Shown here piece after piece: positions 1-8,224 of a stretch of 64,000 bases of DNA (positions are counted from its first letter, which is position 1; every line of letters begins with the position of its first letter). Location: the NCBI GenBank assembly GCA_019635735.1, contig JAHBYX010000001.1, forward strand, positions 868,001 to 932,000, in the 5' to 3' direction. Source of the stretch: Mesorhizobium sp. Lineage in GTDB: Bacteria; Pseudomonadota; Alphaproteobacteria; Rhizobiales; Rhizobiaceae. The position numbers and the translations under genes were made by a program. Below the pieces are notes generated by a model. The model saw only the letters and a program-made list of their open reading frames with translations, made no database searches and was not told the origin of the DNA.

Positions 1-2
1 AT

Positions 3-650
3 ATGGAGCAGGTCGACAAGGCGCTCTACGAGGGCGGCATGCTCGCCGCGATCAACGAAAAGACCACACCGAAGGGCGTACGCGTGCTCGGCGTCAACAC
101 GGTCGGCCAGGGCAGCGGCATCTTCAACTCGAAGAAGCCGGTCGAGAAGGTCGAGGATATGGCGGGACTGCGCATGCGCGCGCTCGACGAGAGCCAGATC
201 GACCTGTTCAAGGCCTGGGGTTCGACGGGCACGATCGTCGCCTGGGCCGAGGTACCGAACGCGCTGCAGACCGGAGTCGCCGACGGCTATCTCAATCCGC
301 CCGTGGTGCCGCTTTTGTTCGGCCACACTGACTTCCTGAAGTTCTTCACCGACGCCGAGGTATCGCCGTCGCTGCGCATCACCATCGTCTCGGAGGACTG
401 GTATTCCGGCCTCTCCGAGGAGGACCGCAAGAAGGTCGATGCCGCCGCCGACGCCGCCAACAAGGCCAACCGCGAATGGCTGAAGACCCAGGCGCCGGTC
501 TACGAAAAGCTGGAGGCGGCCGGGGTCAAGATCTCGCGCCTGACGCCCGAGGCGCGCGCCGCCTTCCTCAAGGCGTCGCAGCCCGTCTACGACAGCGGCC
601 TGCTCACCAAGGAGCAGATCGAGGCATGGACGAAGGCCAAGGGCCAGTGA
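3..650 (+). CDS. dctP: TRAP transporter substrate-binding protein DctP, 5' truncated by window edge
   Basis: This is the C-terminal 215 residues of a periplasmic TRAP solute receptor; full-length members have about 330 residues, so roughly a third and the signal peptide lie before the window. The ATG at position 3 is only the first in-frame methionine and not the real start. Family features are the 'MAGLRMRALDES' stretch near residue 53, which in this family carries the arginine that binds a carboxylate, and the 'ALQTGVADGYLNPP' segment. It is followed 2 bases later by the small permease gene, so the two form one operon. The ligand cannot be read from sequence; an organic or amino acid is likely. 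Confidence 0.9.
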   Translation: MEQVDKALYEGGMLAAINEKTTPKGVRVLGVNTVGQGSGIFNSKKPVEKVEDMAGLRMRALDESQIDLFKAWGSTGTIVAWAEVPNALQTGVADGYLNPPVVPLLFGHTDFLKFFTDAEVSPSLRITIVSEDWYSGLSEEDRKKVDAAADAANKANREWLKTQAPVYEKLEAAGVKISRLTPEARAAFLKASQPVYDSGLLTKEQIEAWTKAKGQ

Positions 651-652
651 CC

Positions 653-1204
653 ATGCGCGGCGCGGCGACAGTGCTGAAATCCGTCTCCGGCGCGCTCGAT
701 CGCGCCGCGATGTGGGGCGCCGTCGCCGCGCTCGTCGTCATGGTGCTTTCAGCGGGCTACCAGGTGGTGGCTCGCTATGTCTTTGACGCGCCGCCGGTGT
801 GGACCGAGGAGTTGGCGCGCCGGGCGATGGTGTGGGCCGGCATGCTCGGCGCCACCGGCGCCTTCTACCGCCTCGCCGACCCGAACCTATTTCCCGGCCT
901 GCTCGCGGTCGGCGGCGTGCGCGGCAAGGTCATGGCCGCCTTCCGCCTCGCCGGCGTGACGATCTTCGCCCTGCCGATCCTCTATTACTCACTGTTCGGA
1001 CCCAATTTCAGCTTCGATCGCGGTTTCATCGGCCGCACGCTGGTGCGCAAGGCGGAGATGATGGGCGTGTCGATGGCCTGGTTCACGGTCGCCGTCCCGC
1101 TCGCCTTCCTCGTCATCGTCGTCCACGCGCTGGCGCAGTTCTCGGCCGCACTCGCCGGGATGGAAACGGGGTCGAGCGAACACATGGAAGACAGCCCGCT
1201 GTGA
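653..1204 (+). CDS. dctQ: TRAP transporter small permease DctQ
   Basis: The protein has 183 residues and four hydrophobic segments (about 18-40, 58-75, 97-117 and 140-163), the normal layout of the DctQ membrane subunit that bridges DctP and the large permease DctM. The start was taken at the ATG 2 bases after the dctP stop; an upstream ATG at 476 lies inside dctP and would add a non-family leader. The stop overlaps the GTG start of the M81 gene by 4 bases. No DctM (about 430 aa, about 12 TM) follows, so the large permease must lie upstream of the window or elsewhere. Confidence 0.88.
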   Translation: MRGAATVLKSVSGALDRAAMWGAVAALVVMVLSAGYQVVARYVFDAPPVWTEELARRAMVWAGMLGATGAFYRLADPNLFPGLLAVGGVRGKVMAAFRLAGVTIFALPILYYSLFGPNFSFDRGFIGRTLVRKAEMMGVSMAWFTVAVPLAFLVIVVHALAQFSAALAGMETGSSEHMEDSPL

Positions 1205-2655
1205 AGACCTTCATCGCCTCCCTCTCGACCGAGACCAACTCGTTCTCGCCGCTGCCGACCGGCTATCTTTCCTTCGAGGAGGCCGGCATAGCTCATGGCG
1301 ACGCGACGAAGCGGCCGATGGAATACTGGACCGGTCCGATGCACATCTGGCGCGCCCGCGCCGAGGCGCGCGGCTGGCCGGTGGTCGAGAGCCTGACGGC
1401 GCATGCGCAGCCCGCCGGCCCGACCGTGCGTGCCGTCTATGAGGAGTTCCGAGACGAGATCCTGCGCGACCTCGAGGCGGCTATGCCGGTCGATGTGGTG
1501 CTACTATCCCTGCACGGCGCGATGATCGCCGACGGCATCGACGACTGCGAGGGCGATCTCATTGCCCGATGCCGCGCCATCGCCGGGCCGAAGGCAATCA
1601 TTGGCGGCCTGCTCGACCCGCACTGCCACCTGACCGAGAAGATGCTCACCGAGGCGACGCTGCTCGTCGCCTACAAGGAGTACCCCCACGTTGACATCCC
1701 GGCGCGCGCCGAAGATCTCTTTCGGCTCGCCGCCGACGCCGCCGAAGGCAAGACCAGACCGGTCATGCGCGACCGTGACTGCCGCATGATCTGTGCCATG
1801 CACACGCCCTACGAGCCGATGCGCGGCTACGTCGACCGCATGGTCTCCCGTGAAAGCGCGCCCGGCATCCTGTCCCTGTCGCTGGCGCACGGCTTCCCGT
1901 GGGGCGACCATCCGCGCGTCGGCGCCCGCGCGCTCGCGATCACCGACGGCGACGCCGGCCTCGCCGAGCGCGTTGCAGGCGAACTGGCCGAAGAGCTGTT
2001 CTCCCTGCGCCACGGCATCATGCGCCCCTACCCCGACATCGACGGCGCGCTCGACAGGGCGGTCGACGCGGCGGACGGGCCGGTGGTGCTCGCCGACGTC
2101 TCCGACAATGCCGGCGGCGGGGCGCCTTCTGACGCCACTTTCCTGCTCGATCGGATCCTCAAGCGCGGCATCCGCAACGTCGCCACCGGCATCTACTGGG
2201 ACCCGATCGCCGTGCGCATCTGCCGCGAGGCAGGCGTCGGCGCCACGCTGGCGCTCAGGCTCGGCGGCAAGTGCGGGCCGATGTCCGGCGATCCGCTCGA
2301 CCTCAGGGTGACGGTGAAGGCGTTGAAGAGCGGCCTGTCGCAGCATTTCGGCCAGCTTTCGGCGCCCCTCGGCCAAATGGTCTGGCTCGAATGCGAGGGC
2401 GTCGACATCGTCGTCAACGACCTGCGCACGCAGACCTTCCACCCGGAAGCCTTCACCGGCCTCGGCATCGACCTGTCGAAGAAGAAGATCGTCTGCGTGA
2501 AGTCGTCCCAGCATTTTCATGCCGGGTTCGCGCCGGTCGCGTCGGAGGTGATCCACGTCGCCACGCCGGGCTCGATCACGCCCGACTACGGCAACATACC
2601 CTATACGAAGCGCGCGCCGAACTATTGGCCGAAGATGGAGGATCCGTTCGCATGA
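1201..2655 (+). CDS. M81 family metallopeptidase (MlrC-like)
   Basis: The 484-residue product matches the MlrC family, named for the third enzyme of microcystin linear-peptide degradation and now placed in M81. Diagnostic stretches are 'STETNSFSPLPT' at the N-terminus, 'LLSLHGAM' near 101, 'LDPHCH' near 138-143 and 'SLAHGFPWGD', whose His/Asp residues are the expected zinc ligands. The GTG start at 1201 overlaps the dctQ stop, and the length then agrees with the family (about 490 aa). Most family members are not in toxin pathways. Placed between a TRAP transporter, a hydrolase and an ornithine cyclodeaminase-like gene, it probably cleaves a small amide or dipeptide-like compound imported by the transporter (inference). 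Confidence 0.88.
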   Translation: MKTFIASLSTETNSFSPLPTGYLSFEEAGIAHGDATKRPMEYWTGPMHIWRARAEARGWPVVESLTAHAQPAGPTVRAVYEEFRDEILRDLEAAMPVDVVLLSLHGAMIADGIDDCEGDLIARCRAIAGPKAIIGGLLDPHCHLTEKMLTEATLLVAYKEYPHVDIPARAEDLFRLAADAAEGKTRPVMRDRDCRMICAMHTPYEPMRGYVDRMVSRESAPGILSLSLAHGFPWGDHPRVGARALAITDGDAGLAERVAGELAEELFSLRHGIMRPYPDIDGALDRAVDAADGPVVLADVSDNAGGGAPSDATFLLDRILKRGIRNVATGIYWDPIAVRICREAGVGATLALRLGGKCGPMSGDPLDLRVTVKALKSGLSQHFGQLSAPLGQMVWLECEGVDIVVNDLRTQTFHPEAFTGLGIDLSKKKIVCVKSSQHFHAGFAPVASEVIHVATPGSITPDYGNIPYTKRAPNYWPKMEDPFA

Positions 2656-3506
2656 CCAACGCATTAATCGCCGACCGCGACCGCTTCGCCGCCGCGCATC
2701 CCGAGACCCGCATCGTGCTCGGCGGCCGAGAATGGGGCTATGTCGCCGCCGGCGGGAATGGCCCTGCCCTGCTGCTCATTCCGGGCACGCTCGGCCGCGG
2801 CGACATCTTCTGGAACCAGATCGAGGCGTTGAAGGACCGCGCCCGCGTGGTCGCCGTCACCTATCCGCAGAGCGGCGGCGTTGCCGAATGGGCTGACGAC
2901 CTCGCTGCGCTGTGCCGGCACCTCGGCCTGCAGCGCGTCACCGTGCTCGGCTCCTCCCTCGGCGGTTATGTCGCCCAGTATTTCGCGGCGACGCATCCCG
3001 CTCTGACCGAGCGGCTGATCGCGGCGAACACGCTCCATTCGGTCGCCGAGGTCGCGACGCGCCCGCCCTATTCGTCCGACCTCGACAACGGGCCGATCGA
3101 GGAGCTGCGCGCCGGCTTCGGCCGGGGCCTCGGGGCCTGGCGCGAGGCGCATCCCGAGCAGGCGGAACTCGTCGACCTGCTGATGGCCGAGGTCGGCGGC
3201 CGCATCCCCGAGCCGGAGCTGCGGGCGCGGCTCAACGCGCTGAAGCGCGGGCCGGAACTGCCGCCGCTCGACATGCCGCCGGCCCGCATCGCAACGATCG
3301 AAAGTGCCGACGACCCGCTGATCCCGCCGGCCATGCGCGAGGCGGTCCGCGCCCGCCTGACGCCGTCGGTGGCCTACCGTTTCGAATGGGGCGGGCACTT
3401 CCCGTATGTCGCGCGGCCGGCGCTCTATGTCTCGCTCTTGGAAGAACAGCTCGGCCTCGCCGTCACCGGCGAAGGCTGGGGCGACGGCGCTGTGCGGGCG
3501 AAATGA
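2652..3506 (+). CDS. alpha/beta hydrolase
   Basis: The 284-residue protein has an alpha/beta hydrolase fold with 'LLLIPGTLGRGDIFW' (oxyanion-hole region, about 40-54) and the nucleophile elbow 'GSSLGG' with Ser102. A likely acid residue lies in 'ESADDPLIPP' and the catalytic His in 'EWGGHFPYV'. The 'PGTLG...VTYP' pattern is reminiscent of maspardin-like hydrolases. The ATG overlaps the M81 stop by 4 bases (ATGA) and the gene overlaps the next one in the same way, so it is translated as part of the TRAP operon. It may hydrolyse an ester, lactone or amide linkage of the same substrate; the exact reaction is unknown. Confidence 0.85.
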   Translation: MTNALIADRDRFAAAHPETRIVLGGREWGYVAAGGNGPALLLIPGTLGRGDIFWNQIEALKDRARVVAVTYPQSGGVAEWADDLAALCRHLGLQRVTVLGSSLGGYVAQYFAATHPALTERLIAANTLHSVAEVATRPPYSSDLDNGPIEELRAGFGRGLGAWREAHPEQAELVDLLMAEVGGRIPEPELRARLNALKRGPELPPLDMPPARIATIESADDPLIPPAMREAVRARLTPSVAYRFEWGGHFPYVARPALYVSLLEEQLGLAVTGEGWGDGAVRAK

Positions 3507-4501
3507 TCATCCTATCCGACCGCGACGTCGCTGCGCTCCTGCCGATAGCGGCGGCGATCGAGGTGGTGGAGAAGGCGATGGTCGCCGTCTCCGCCGGCGC
3601 CGCCAACCTGCCGCTGCGCATGGTCGTCGACATCGGCAAGCCGAACATGATGGGCGTCATGCCCGGCGCCTTCCTGCCCGGCATCGGCGCCGTGGAACCC
3701 TGCTTCGGCGTCAAGCTGGTCAGCCTGTTTCCGAACAATCCTGACTCCGGCTTCTCCTCGCACCAGGGCGCGATTGTCCTGTTCGAGCCCGACCACGGCT
3801 CGGCCGTTGCTATGATGAACGCCGGGCTCTTGACCGCCGTGCGCACGGCCGCAGCAAGCGCCGTGGCGACGCGCGCGCTCGCCCGCGACGACTGCGCGAC
3901 GCTGGCCATGATCGGCGCCGGCGAGCAGGCCGAGCACCATGTCGAGGCAATGCTCGTCGTCCGTCCCTCGATCCGCACGCTGCGCATCGTCGGTCGCCGC
4001 CCCGACAAGGCGCAGGCCTTCGCCACGCATATGGCCGAGCGCCATCCCGGCCTCGCCGTAATGGTCGCGCCCAGTGTCCAGGCCGCCGTCGAGGGCGCCG
4101 ACATCGTCTGCACGGTGACCTCGTCGCCGACGCCGGTCCTCGAGGGCGCGTGGATCGCGCCGGGCACGCATCTCAACGTCGTCGGGGCGTCGGTCGCCTC
4201 GAGGTGCGAGATCGACGAGGGGGCGGTCGCCCGCTCGCGGCTCTTCGTCGATTACCGGCCGTCGACGTTTGCCCAGGCCGGCGAGGTGATCGCGGCAATA
4301 GACAGCGGCCGCATCGGCCGCGACCATGTGCTGGCCGAGATCGGGGAGGTGCTTTCTGGCAAGGCCGGTGGCCGCCGCGACGAGGGAGAGATCACGCTCT
4401 ACCGCTCGCTCGGCATCGCCGCGCAGGACCTCGCCTGCGCCACCCACTGCCTGCGCGAGGCGCAAGCCCGGGGCATGGGCGTCGAGGCGTCTCTCGACTG
4501 A
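3503..4501 (+). CDS. ornithine cyclodeaminase / mu-crystallin family protein
   Basis: The 332-residue protein has the family's NAD-binding signature 'MIGAGEQAEHHVEAM' after about residue 130 and the 'FGVKLVSLFPNN' substrate-lysine region. Members deaminate ornithine to proline or reduce cyclic imines and opine-like compounds. It is the last gene of the overlapping run starting with dctP, with an ATGA overlap to the hydrolase. Ornithine cyclodeaminase is a standard companion of opine dehydrogenase genes on Ti plasmids. A similar three-part dehydrogenase starts 2.3 kb downstream, so the two neighbouring blocks might be functionally linked (inference). The reaction could also be ketimine reduction. 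Confidence 0.85.
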   Translation: MIILSDRDVAALLPIAAAIEVVEKAMVAVSAGAANLPLRMVVDIGKPNMMGVMPGAFLPGIGAVEPCFGVKLVSLFPNNPDSGFSSHQGAIVLFEPDHGSAVAMMNAGLLTAVRTAAASAVATRALARDDCATLAMIGAGEQAEHHVEAMLVVRPSIRTLRIVGRRPDKAQAFATHMAERHPGLAVMVAPSVQAAVEGADIVCTVTSSPTPVLEGAWIAPGTHLNVVGASVASRCEIDEGAVARSRLFVDYRPSTFAQAGEVIAAIDSGRIGRDHVLAEIGEVLSGKAGGRRDEGEITLYRSLGIAAQDLACATHCLREAQARGMGVEASLD

Positions 4502-4719
4502 AAACGCGGGGGCTAGCGTCGCAGTGCTTCCGGCACCCTGCGATGTTGCAGCGTCGAGCCATGATCCTCATCGCAGATCACTGCCGCCAAGGTAGCTGAA
4601 CTAGCGAGTTCTCCCGCGATGGATTGCTTGAGCGGTGACGCGAGATTGATGCCATTCCACTGCCGAAAGTGTCCGCCAAGGCCTCCTGATCAGAGCTGTG
4701 CCTGGCGTCTTCAATCGAA

Positions 4720-4748
4720 GCGTCTCGGCGGCCTTGCCGCCGAGACGC
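4720..4748. terminator. perfect 13-bp stem hairpin between convergent genes
   Basis: Positions 4720-4732 and 4736-4748 are perfect reverse complements separated by a 3-base loop (CTT). The hairpin lies 4 bases beyond the stop of the minus-strand solute-binding protein gene and between two converging transcription units. Neither side has a long U tract, so it may act as a bidirectional terminator or as a 3'-end stabiliser. Confidence 0.65.
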
Positions 4749-4752
4749 GTTC

Positions 4753-5580
4753 TCAGCCGCCGAAGCCGAAGCCCACTGGCATGTCGTCGAGGGTAATGCC
4801 GAACGGCTCGAGACTCTTGACGATCCATGTCTGGTTGTTGCCCATGCGGCGATTGTAGGCCGCCCAACCCGACACGAAGCTCTTCCAGACCTCGTCGGCG
4901 CCGTAGTTGATGGCCACCACGGACGGCGAGGACAGGACTGGCGTCGGCACCATCACCTTGCCGAGTTCCGTCGTTTTCTTGGTCATGACGAGACCGTTGA
5001 GCATGGTGTTGACCAGCCCGTCGGCCTTGCCGGTCACCGCCGCTACAATCGCCTCGTCCCGCGTCTTGAAACGCAGAATGTTGGCCTTGGACAGGTACTG
5101 GGTCGCGATCAGGTCCTGAGCGGAACCGAGGTCGACGGCGAAGGTGTACTGGGGATCATTGAGTTCGGTCCAGGTCTTGCCGTTAAGCTCATCCTTGGCC
5201 GAGATCACGACGAAGGAGTTGAAGTAGGTCGGCTCGGAGAACCAGACCGACAGCGCGCGCGTCGGCGTCGCGGTCACCGCGAAGGCCATGTCGACCTTGC
5301 CGCTCTGGACGTCGAGGATGGCGTTGGCCCAGCTCGACTCCACCACCTCCAGCTTCACGTCGAGGGTCTTCGCGATGTCTCCCGCCATATCGATGACGAA
5401 GCCTTTCCACTCGCCGGTGCGCGGATCCTTGTTGAAATAAGGCACCTCGTTGAGGATGCCGGGCACCCTCAACACCCCGCGCGCCTTGATCTCGTCGACG
5501 GTGCTCTGCGCCTGCGCGACGCCGCTCATCAAGCCGAGCGCGACAGCCGCCCCCGCCAGTATCTTTCTCAAGATGTTCAT
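4753..5580 (-). CDS. ABC transporter substrate-binding protein, family 3 (polar amino acid/opine type)
   Basis: The 275-residue precursor starts with a signal peptide (basic 'MNILRKIL', hydrophobic core, 'AQAQ' cleavage region about 20-24) and continues with the SBP_bac_3 fold: 'STVDEIKARGVLRVPG', 'GFVIDMAGDIAKTL', 'VDMAFAVTATPTRA'. ATG 5580 was chosen because AAGGGG lies 9 bases upstream; the in-frame ATG at 5586 would leave no spacer, and longer starts precede the signal peptide. It is encoded after the LysR gene on the same strand. Its natural partners are the permease and ATPase at 11942-13394 on the other strand. The ligand is unknown; the neighbouring enzymes suggest an amino acid derivative. 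Confidence 0.88.
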   Translation of the reverse strand: MNILRKILAGAAVALGLMSGVAQAQSTVDEIKARGVLRVPGILNEVPYFNKDPRTGEWKGFVIDMAGDIAKTLDVKLEVVESSWANAILDVQSGKVDMAFAVTATPTRALSVWFSEPTYFNSFVVISAKDELNGKTWTELNDPQYTFAVDLGSAQDLIATQYLSKANILRFKTRDEAIVAAVTGKADGLVNTMLNGLVMTKKTTELGKVMVPTPVLSSPSVVAINYGADEVWKSFVSGWAAYNRRMGNNQTWIVKSLEPFGITLDDMPVGFGFGG

Positions 5581-5736
5581 CAGCATACCCCTTATTGTTC
5601 CCCTGTCCGCTCTCACGGAGGACCGCTCCAAAGGTGGACCCGAACGCAGCGTAACCGCGGGGCACTCCGGGACAATGCTAGACAATAGTGCCCACTTATC
5701 TCGATTTTTGTAGGTCGGACCCTGCGGCGGCACTTC

Positions 5737-6672
5737 TCAAAGACTGATGGCGCCCGGTTCGTCGAGTTCGCGGCCGACCAGGATCTGGCGGCAGACCGCG
5801 AAAAGTTCCCGCACCGCCGGGTGGTTTTGCAGGAACTCGGCATTTCCGAAGTAGACGCCCACGGCGGGAAGGTTGTTCAGCTTGACGCTGGCGATCCCCC
5901 GATCCTCCTCGCGGATGCACCAGGACGGGATGATGGCGAAACCCAGCCCCGCCTCGACGCAGCGTTTGACGCTGGAACTGCCGGAGGTGGATATCGCGGG
6001 CTGCGCAGCGGCACCATCCCGACCGAGAAAGTCGAGCGCCAGGTTGCGCAGCGTCTGGCCAGGTTCGTAGGTCACGAAGGGGCGCCCCGCGCTCCAGGCC
6101 GGCACGTCTTCCGGCGCGGGCGGCTGCCCCCATTCCTCCGGGTAGACGAGGCTCAGCCTGTACGTGCCGAGCAGCTTCTGCGGCACCACCGGATCGCCGA
6201 AATGCCGCTCCGACAGACAGATGTCCAGGCTGCCGTTCTTCACCATTTCGGCCAACACCGTGTCCCGTTCGGCGGCGGCGATCTCCATGTCGGGATGACG
6301 GGCTCGGAAGGTCGCCAGGATCTCCGGGAACAGGTAGAAGAAAATCGCCTGCGGCATCCCGACCCGAAGGGCGGAGCGCTGGTTCTCCAGCAGTTTCGAC
6401 AACCGCTCCAGCATGATGTCGAATTCCGGATGGAGCAGGTTGAACAACGCGCGCCCGCGCGGGGTGAGAGAGATGCGCTTGGCGCCCTGTTCGGATTCGA
6501 TCAGCTTCGCCTTCAGGATCTGTTCCAGCCTGCGCACATGATTGGCCGCCGACTGGTAGGATATGTTGAGTTCGCGCGCGGCACCAGAAAACGAGCCCTG
6601 GCTGCCGACCTCATAGAAAGTCTGGATCAGCGTGAGGCTGATGCCGCTTCGTCCACCGCGTGCGTTTGCCAA
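5737..6672 (-). CDS. LysR family transcriptional regulator
   Basis: The N-terminal winged HTH reads 'LTLIQTFYEVGSQGSFSGAA', followed by a LysR effector domain with 'PAISTSGSSSVKRCVEAGLG' and 'FAIIPSWCI'. The start is uncertain. An ATG at 6762 gives 341 aa with 30 extra non-family residues and no ribosome site. A TTG at 6672 has AGGG 6 bases upstream and gives the usual length (311 aa), so it was chosen. The gene is divergent from the dehydrogenase operon at 6798 and upstream of the solute-binding protein gene. It is therefore the likely local regulator of both, probably responding to the transported substrate (inference). Confidence 0.85.
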   Translation of the reverse strand: MANARGGRSGISLTLIQTFYEVGSQGSFSGAARELNISYQSAANHVRRLEQILKAKLIESEQGAKRISLTPRGRALFNLLHPEFDIMLERLSKLLENQRSALRVGMPQAIFFYLFPEILATFRARHPDMEIAAAERDTVLAEMVKNGSLDICLSERHFGDPVVPQKLLGTYRLSLVYPEEWGQPPAPEDVPAWSAGRPFVTYEPGQTLRNLALDFLGRDGAAAQPAISTSGSSSVKRCVEAGLGFAIIPSWCIREEDRGIASVKLNNLPAVGVYFGNAEFLQNHPAVRELFAVCRQILVGRELDEPGAISL

Positions 6673-6797
6673 GCGAAACCCTACAAAATTCCTGCGCAGG
6701 CAAGCCTGCCTTCTTGCATCGACAGTCCCGCACTGTCCGCTGACAATCCGACCGTCCGGCATCCCGCCGGATCCAGAATGGGTGGCATCGGCAGTCG

Positions 6798-7973
6798 ATG
6801 GCAGGAAGCATAGGCGAAGAATCGGTGGTTGTCGTCGGTGCCGGCATCGTCGGGGCGGCGACTTGCTACTTCCTGTCGAAACGGGGTTTCCGTGTCAGGC
6901 TGATCGAGGCGGCCGCGCCGGCGGCCGCGGCCAGTGGCGCCGCGGACGGTGCGGTCTCCGTGGCGAGCAAGCGGCCCGGCCCGATGATGACGGCCGCGCT
7001 TGCCGGCATCGCCCTCTACCGCCAACTCGAACAGGACGGACTGTTCGCGGGCCTGTTCAAAAGCCGGCCGACGGTGATGGTTGCCGAGAACGAGAAGGAA
7101 GCGGAGAGGCTCGTCGAGCATGCCGCGGCGCTGGCCAGCGAGGGAATGGGACTGCGTTATTTCGAAGGCGGAGCGCTGCGGCGGCACCTGCCCGGCGTGG
7201 CTCCGCATGTGCGGCTGGCGGTCGAGGTCGGCGAAGAGGGCCACGCCATCGGCTACGAGATCGTGAGGCGGCTGATTGCGGCGAGCGGCGTGACGGTGGA
7301 GCGCGGTGTCGCCGTGACGGGCTTGGGGCCGAAGGACGACGGATCGGGAGCGACGGCGGTTCGCACCGCGCTCGGCGTGGTCGAGGCCGATCACGTCGTG
7401 ATTGCGGCCGGTGGCGGGTCGGCCGCGCTGCTCGGCCTGCCGCACGCCACGCAGCCTCGAAAGGGCCAGCTCGTGGTGACGGAACGCTCGCCGGCGCTGG
7501 CCGCCTCGCTCCCCGGATCGCTGATGTCATGCCGGTATCTTCTCAGCAAGGATGCGATACGGGTTGCAAGCGCCGAGACCGGCCGACGGTTCGGTCTGGT
7601 GATCGATCCGCTGCGCACCGGTCAATTCCTCATCGGCAGCACGCGCGAGGAGCGTGACGACACAGGCAACGACCACGACGCGGTGAGCCGTCTGCTGGCG
7701 AGCGCGGTGAAGCTGATGCCCGCCCTGGCGCGCCTGCGCGTCATCCGTGTGTTTGCCGGCGTACGCACGGCTACGCGCGACGGCCTGCCCATCGTCGGCC
7801 GGATGCCGGGCTTCGAAAATCTGCTTGTGGCGACCGGCTTTGAAGGCGACGGCATCTGCCTCGGACCGCTGATCGGCCGCGAGATCGCGAGGATGGTGGC
7901 CGGCGAGACGACGGAACTCGATCTTACGCCCTTCGCGCCCGGCCGCTTCGAACTGCGGAGTCTTGTGGCATGA
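6798..7973 (+). CDS. FAD-dependent oxidoreductase, DAO/glycine oxidase family (likely beta subunit of three-part dehydrogenase)
   Basis: The 391-residue protein begins with a Rossmann FAD motif 'VVVVGAGIVGAATCYFLSKR' at about 10-29 and ends with the DAO-family FAD closure 'VATGFEGDGICLGPLIGREI'. It overlaps the next gene (a small 2Fe-2S protein) by 4 bases, and that gene overlaps a BFD-type flavoprotein. This trio matches the beta/gamma/alpha composition of membrane-dye-linked D-hydroxyproline dehydrogenases and octopine/nopaline oxidases. In those complexes the DAO-like subunit oxidises the C-N bond of the amino acid. The substrate here is not established. An alternative GTG start about 27 bases downstream is possible. 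Confidence 0.88.
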   Translation: MAGSIGEESVVVVGAGIVGAATCYFLSKRGFRVRLIEAAAPAAAASGAADGAVSVASKRPGPMMTAALAGIALYRQLEQDGLFAGLFKSRPTVMVAENEKEAERLVEHAAALASEGMGLRYFEGGALRRHLPGVAPHVRLAVEVGEEGHAIGYEIVRRLIAASGVTVERGVAVTGLGPKDDGSGATAVRTALGVVEADHVVIAAGGGSAALLGLPHATQPRKGQLVVTERSPALAASLPGSLMSCRYLLSKDAIRVASAETGRRFGLVIDPLRTGQFLIGSTREERDDTGNDHDAVSRLLASAVKLMPALARLRVIRVFAGVRTATRDGLPIVGRMPGFENLLVATGFEGDGICLGPLIGREIARMVAGETTELDLTPFAPGRFELRSLVA

Positions 7974-8224
7974 GCGGCGGCAGCTTCCTGTGGAAGGACG
8001 TGACCGTGCCGTTTCGCGCAGGCGAAAGTGTCGCCACCGCGCTCATGCGCGCCGGGATACGCGATCTTGGCCGCTCCGGCGCCGGCGCCGGGATGCGCTA
8101 TTTCTGCGGCATCGGCGCCTGTCAGAGCTGCCTCGTCAGCCTCGGTGGATCGGTGGTGGAAGCCTGCCTGACGCCGGCCTGCGATGGGCTGAAGGTGGAA
8201 GCTGTCGAGGTGACTCATGGATAG
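7970..8224 (+). CDS. small (2Fe-2S)-binding protein, gamma subunit of dehydrogenase
   Basis: The 84-residue ferredoxin-like protein (Fer2_4 type) has the cluster-binding cysteines in 'RYFCGIGACQSCLVS' (about 44-58) and a fourth in 'VVEACLTPACDG' (about 65). Such small subunits occur with hydroxyproline, octopine and cyanide-forming (HcnA) dehydrogenases and pass electrons between flavins. The ATGA overlap with the upstream DAO gene and the 8-base overlap with the next gene imply equal-stoichiometry translation. Confidence 0.88.
   Translation: MSGGSFLWKDVTVPFRAGESVATALMRAGIRDLGRSGAGAGMRYFCGIGACQSCLVSLGGSVVEACLTPACDGLKVEAVEVTHG

Noticed and set aside
799..1200. Long upstream extension of the M81 frame
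   Set aside because: It overlaps dctQ completely and has no family similarity; GTG 1201 gives the normal length.
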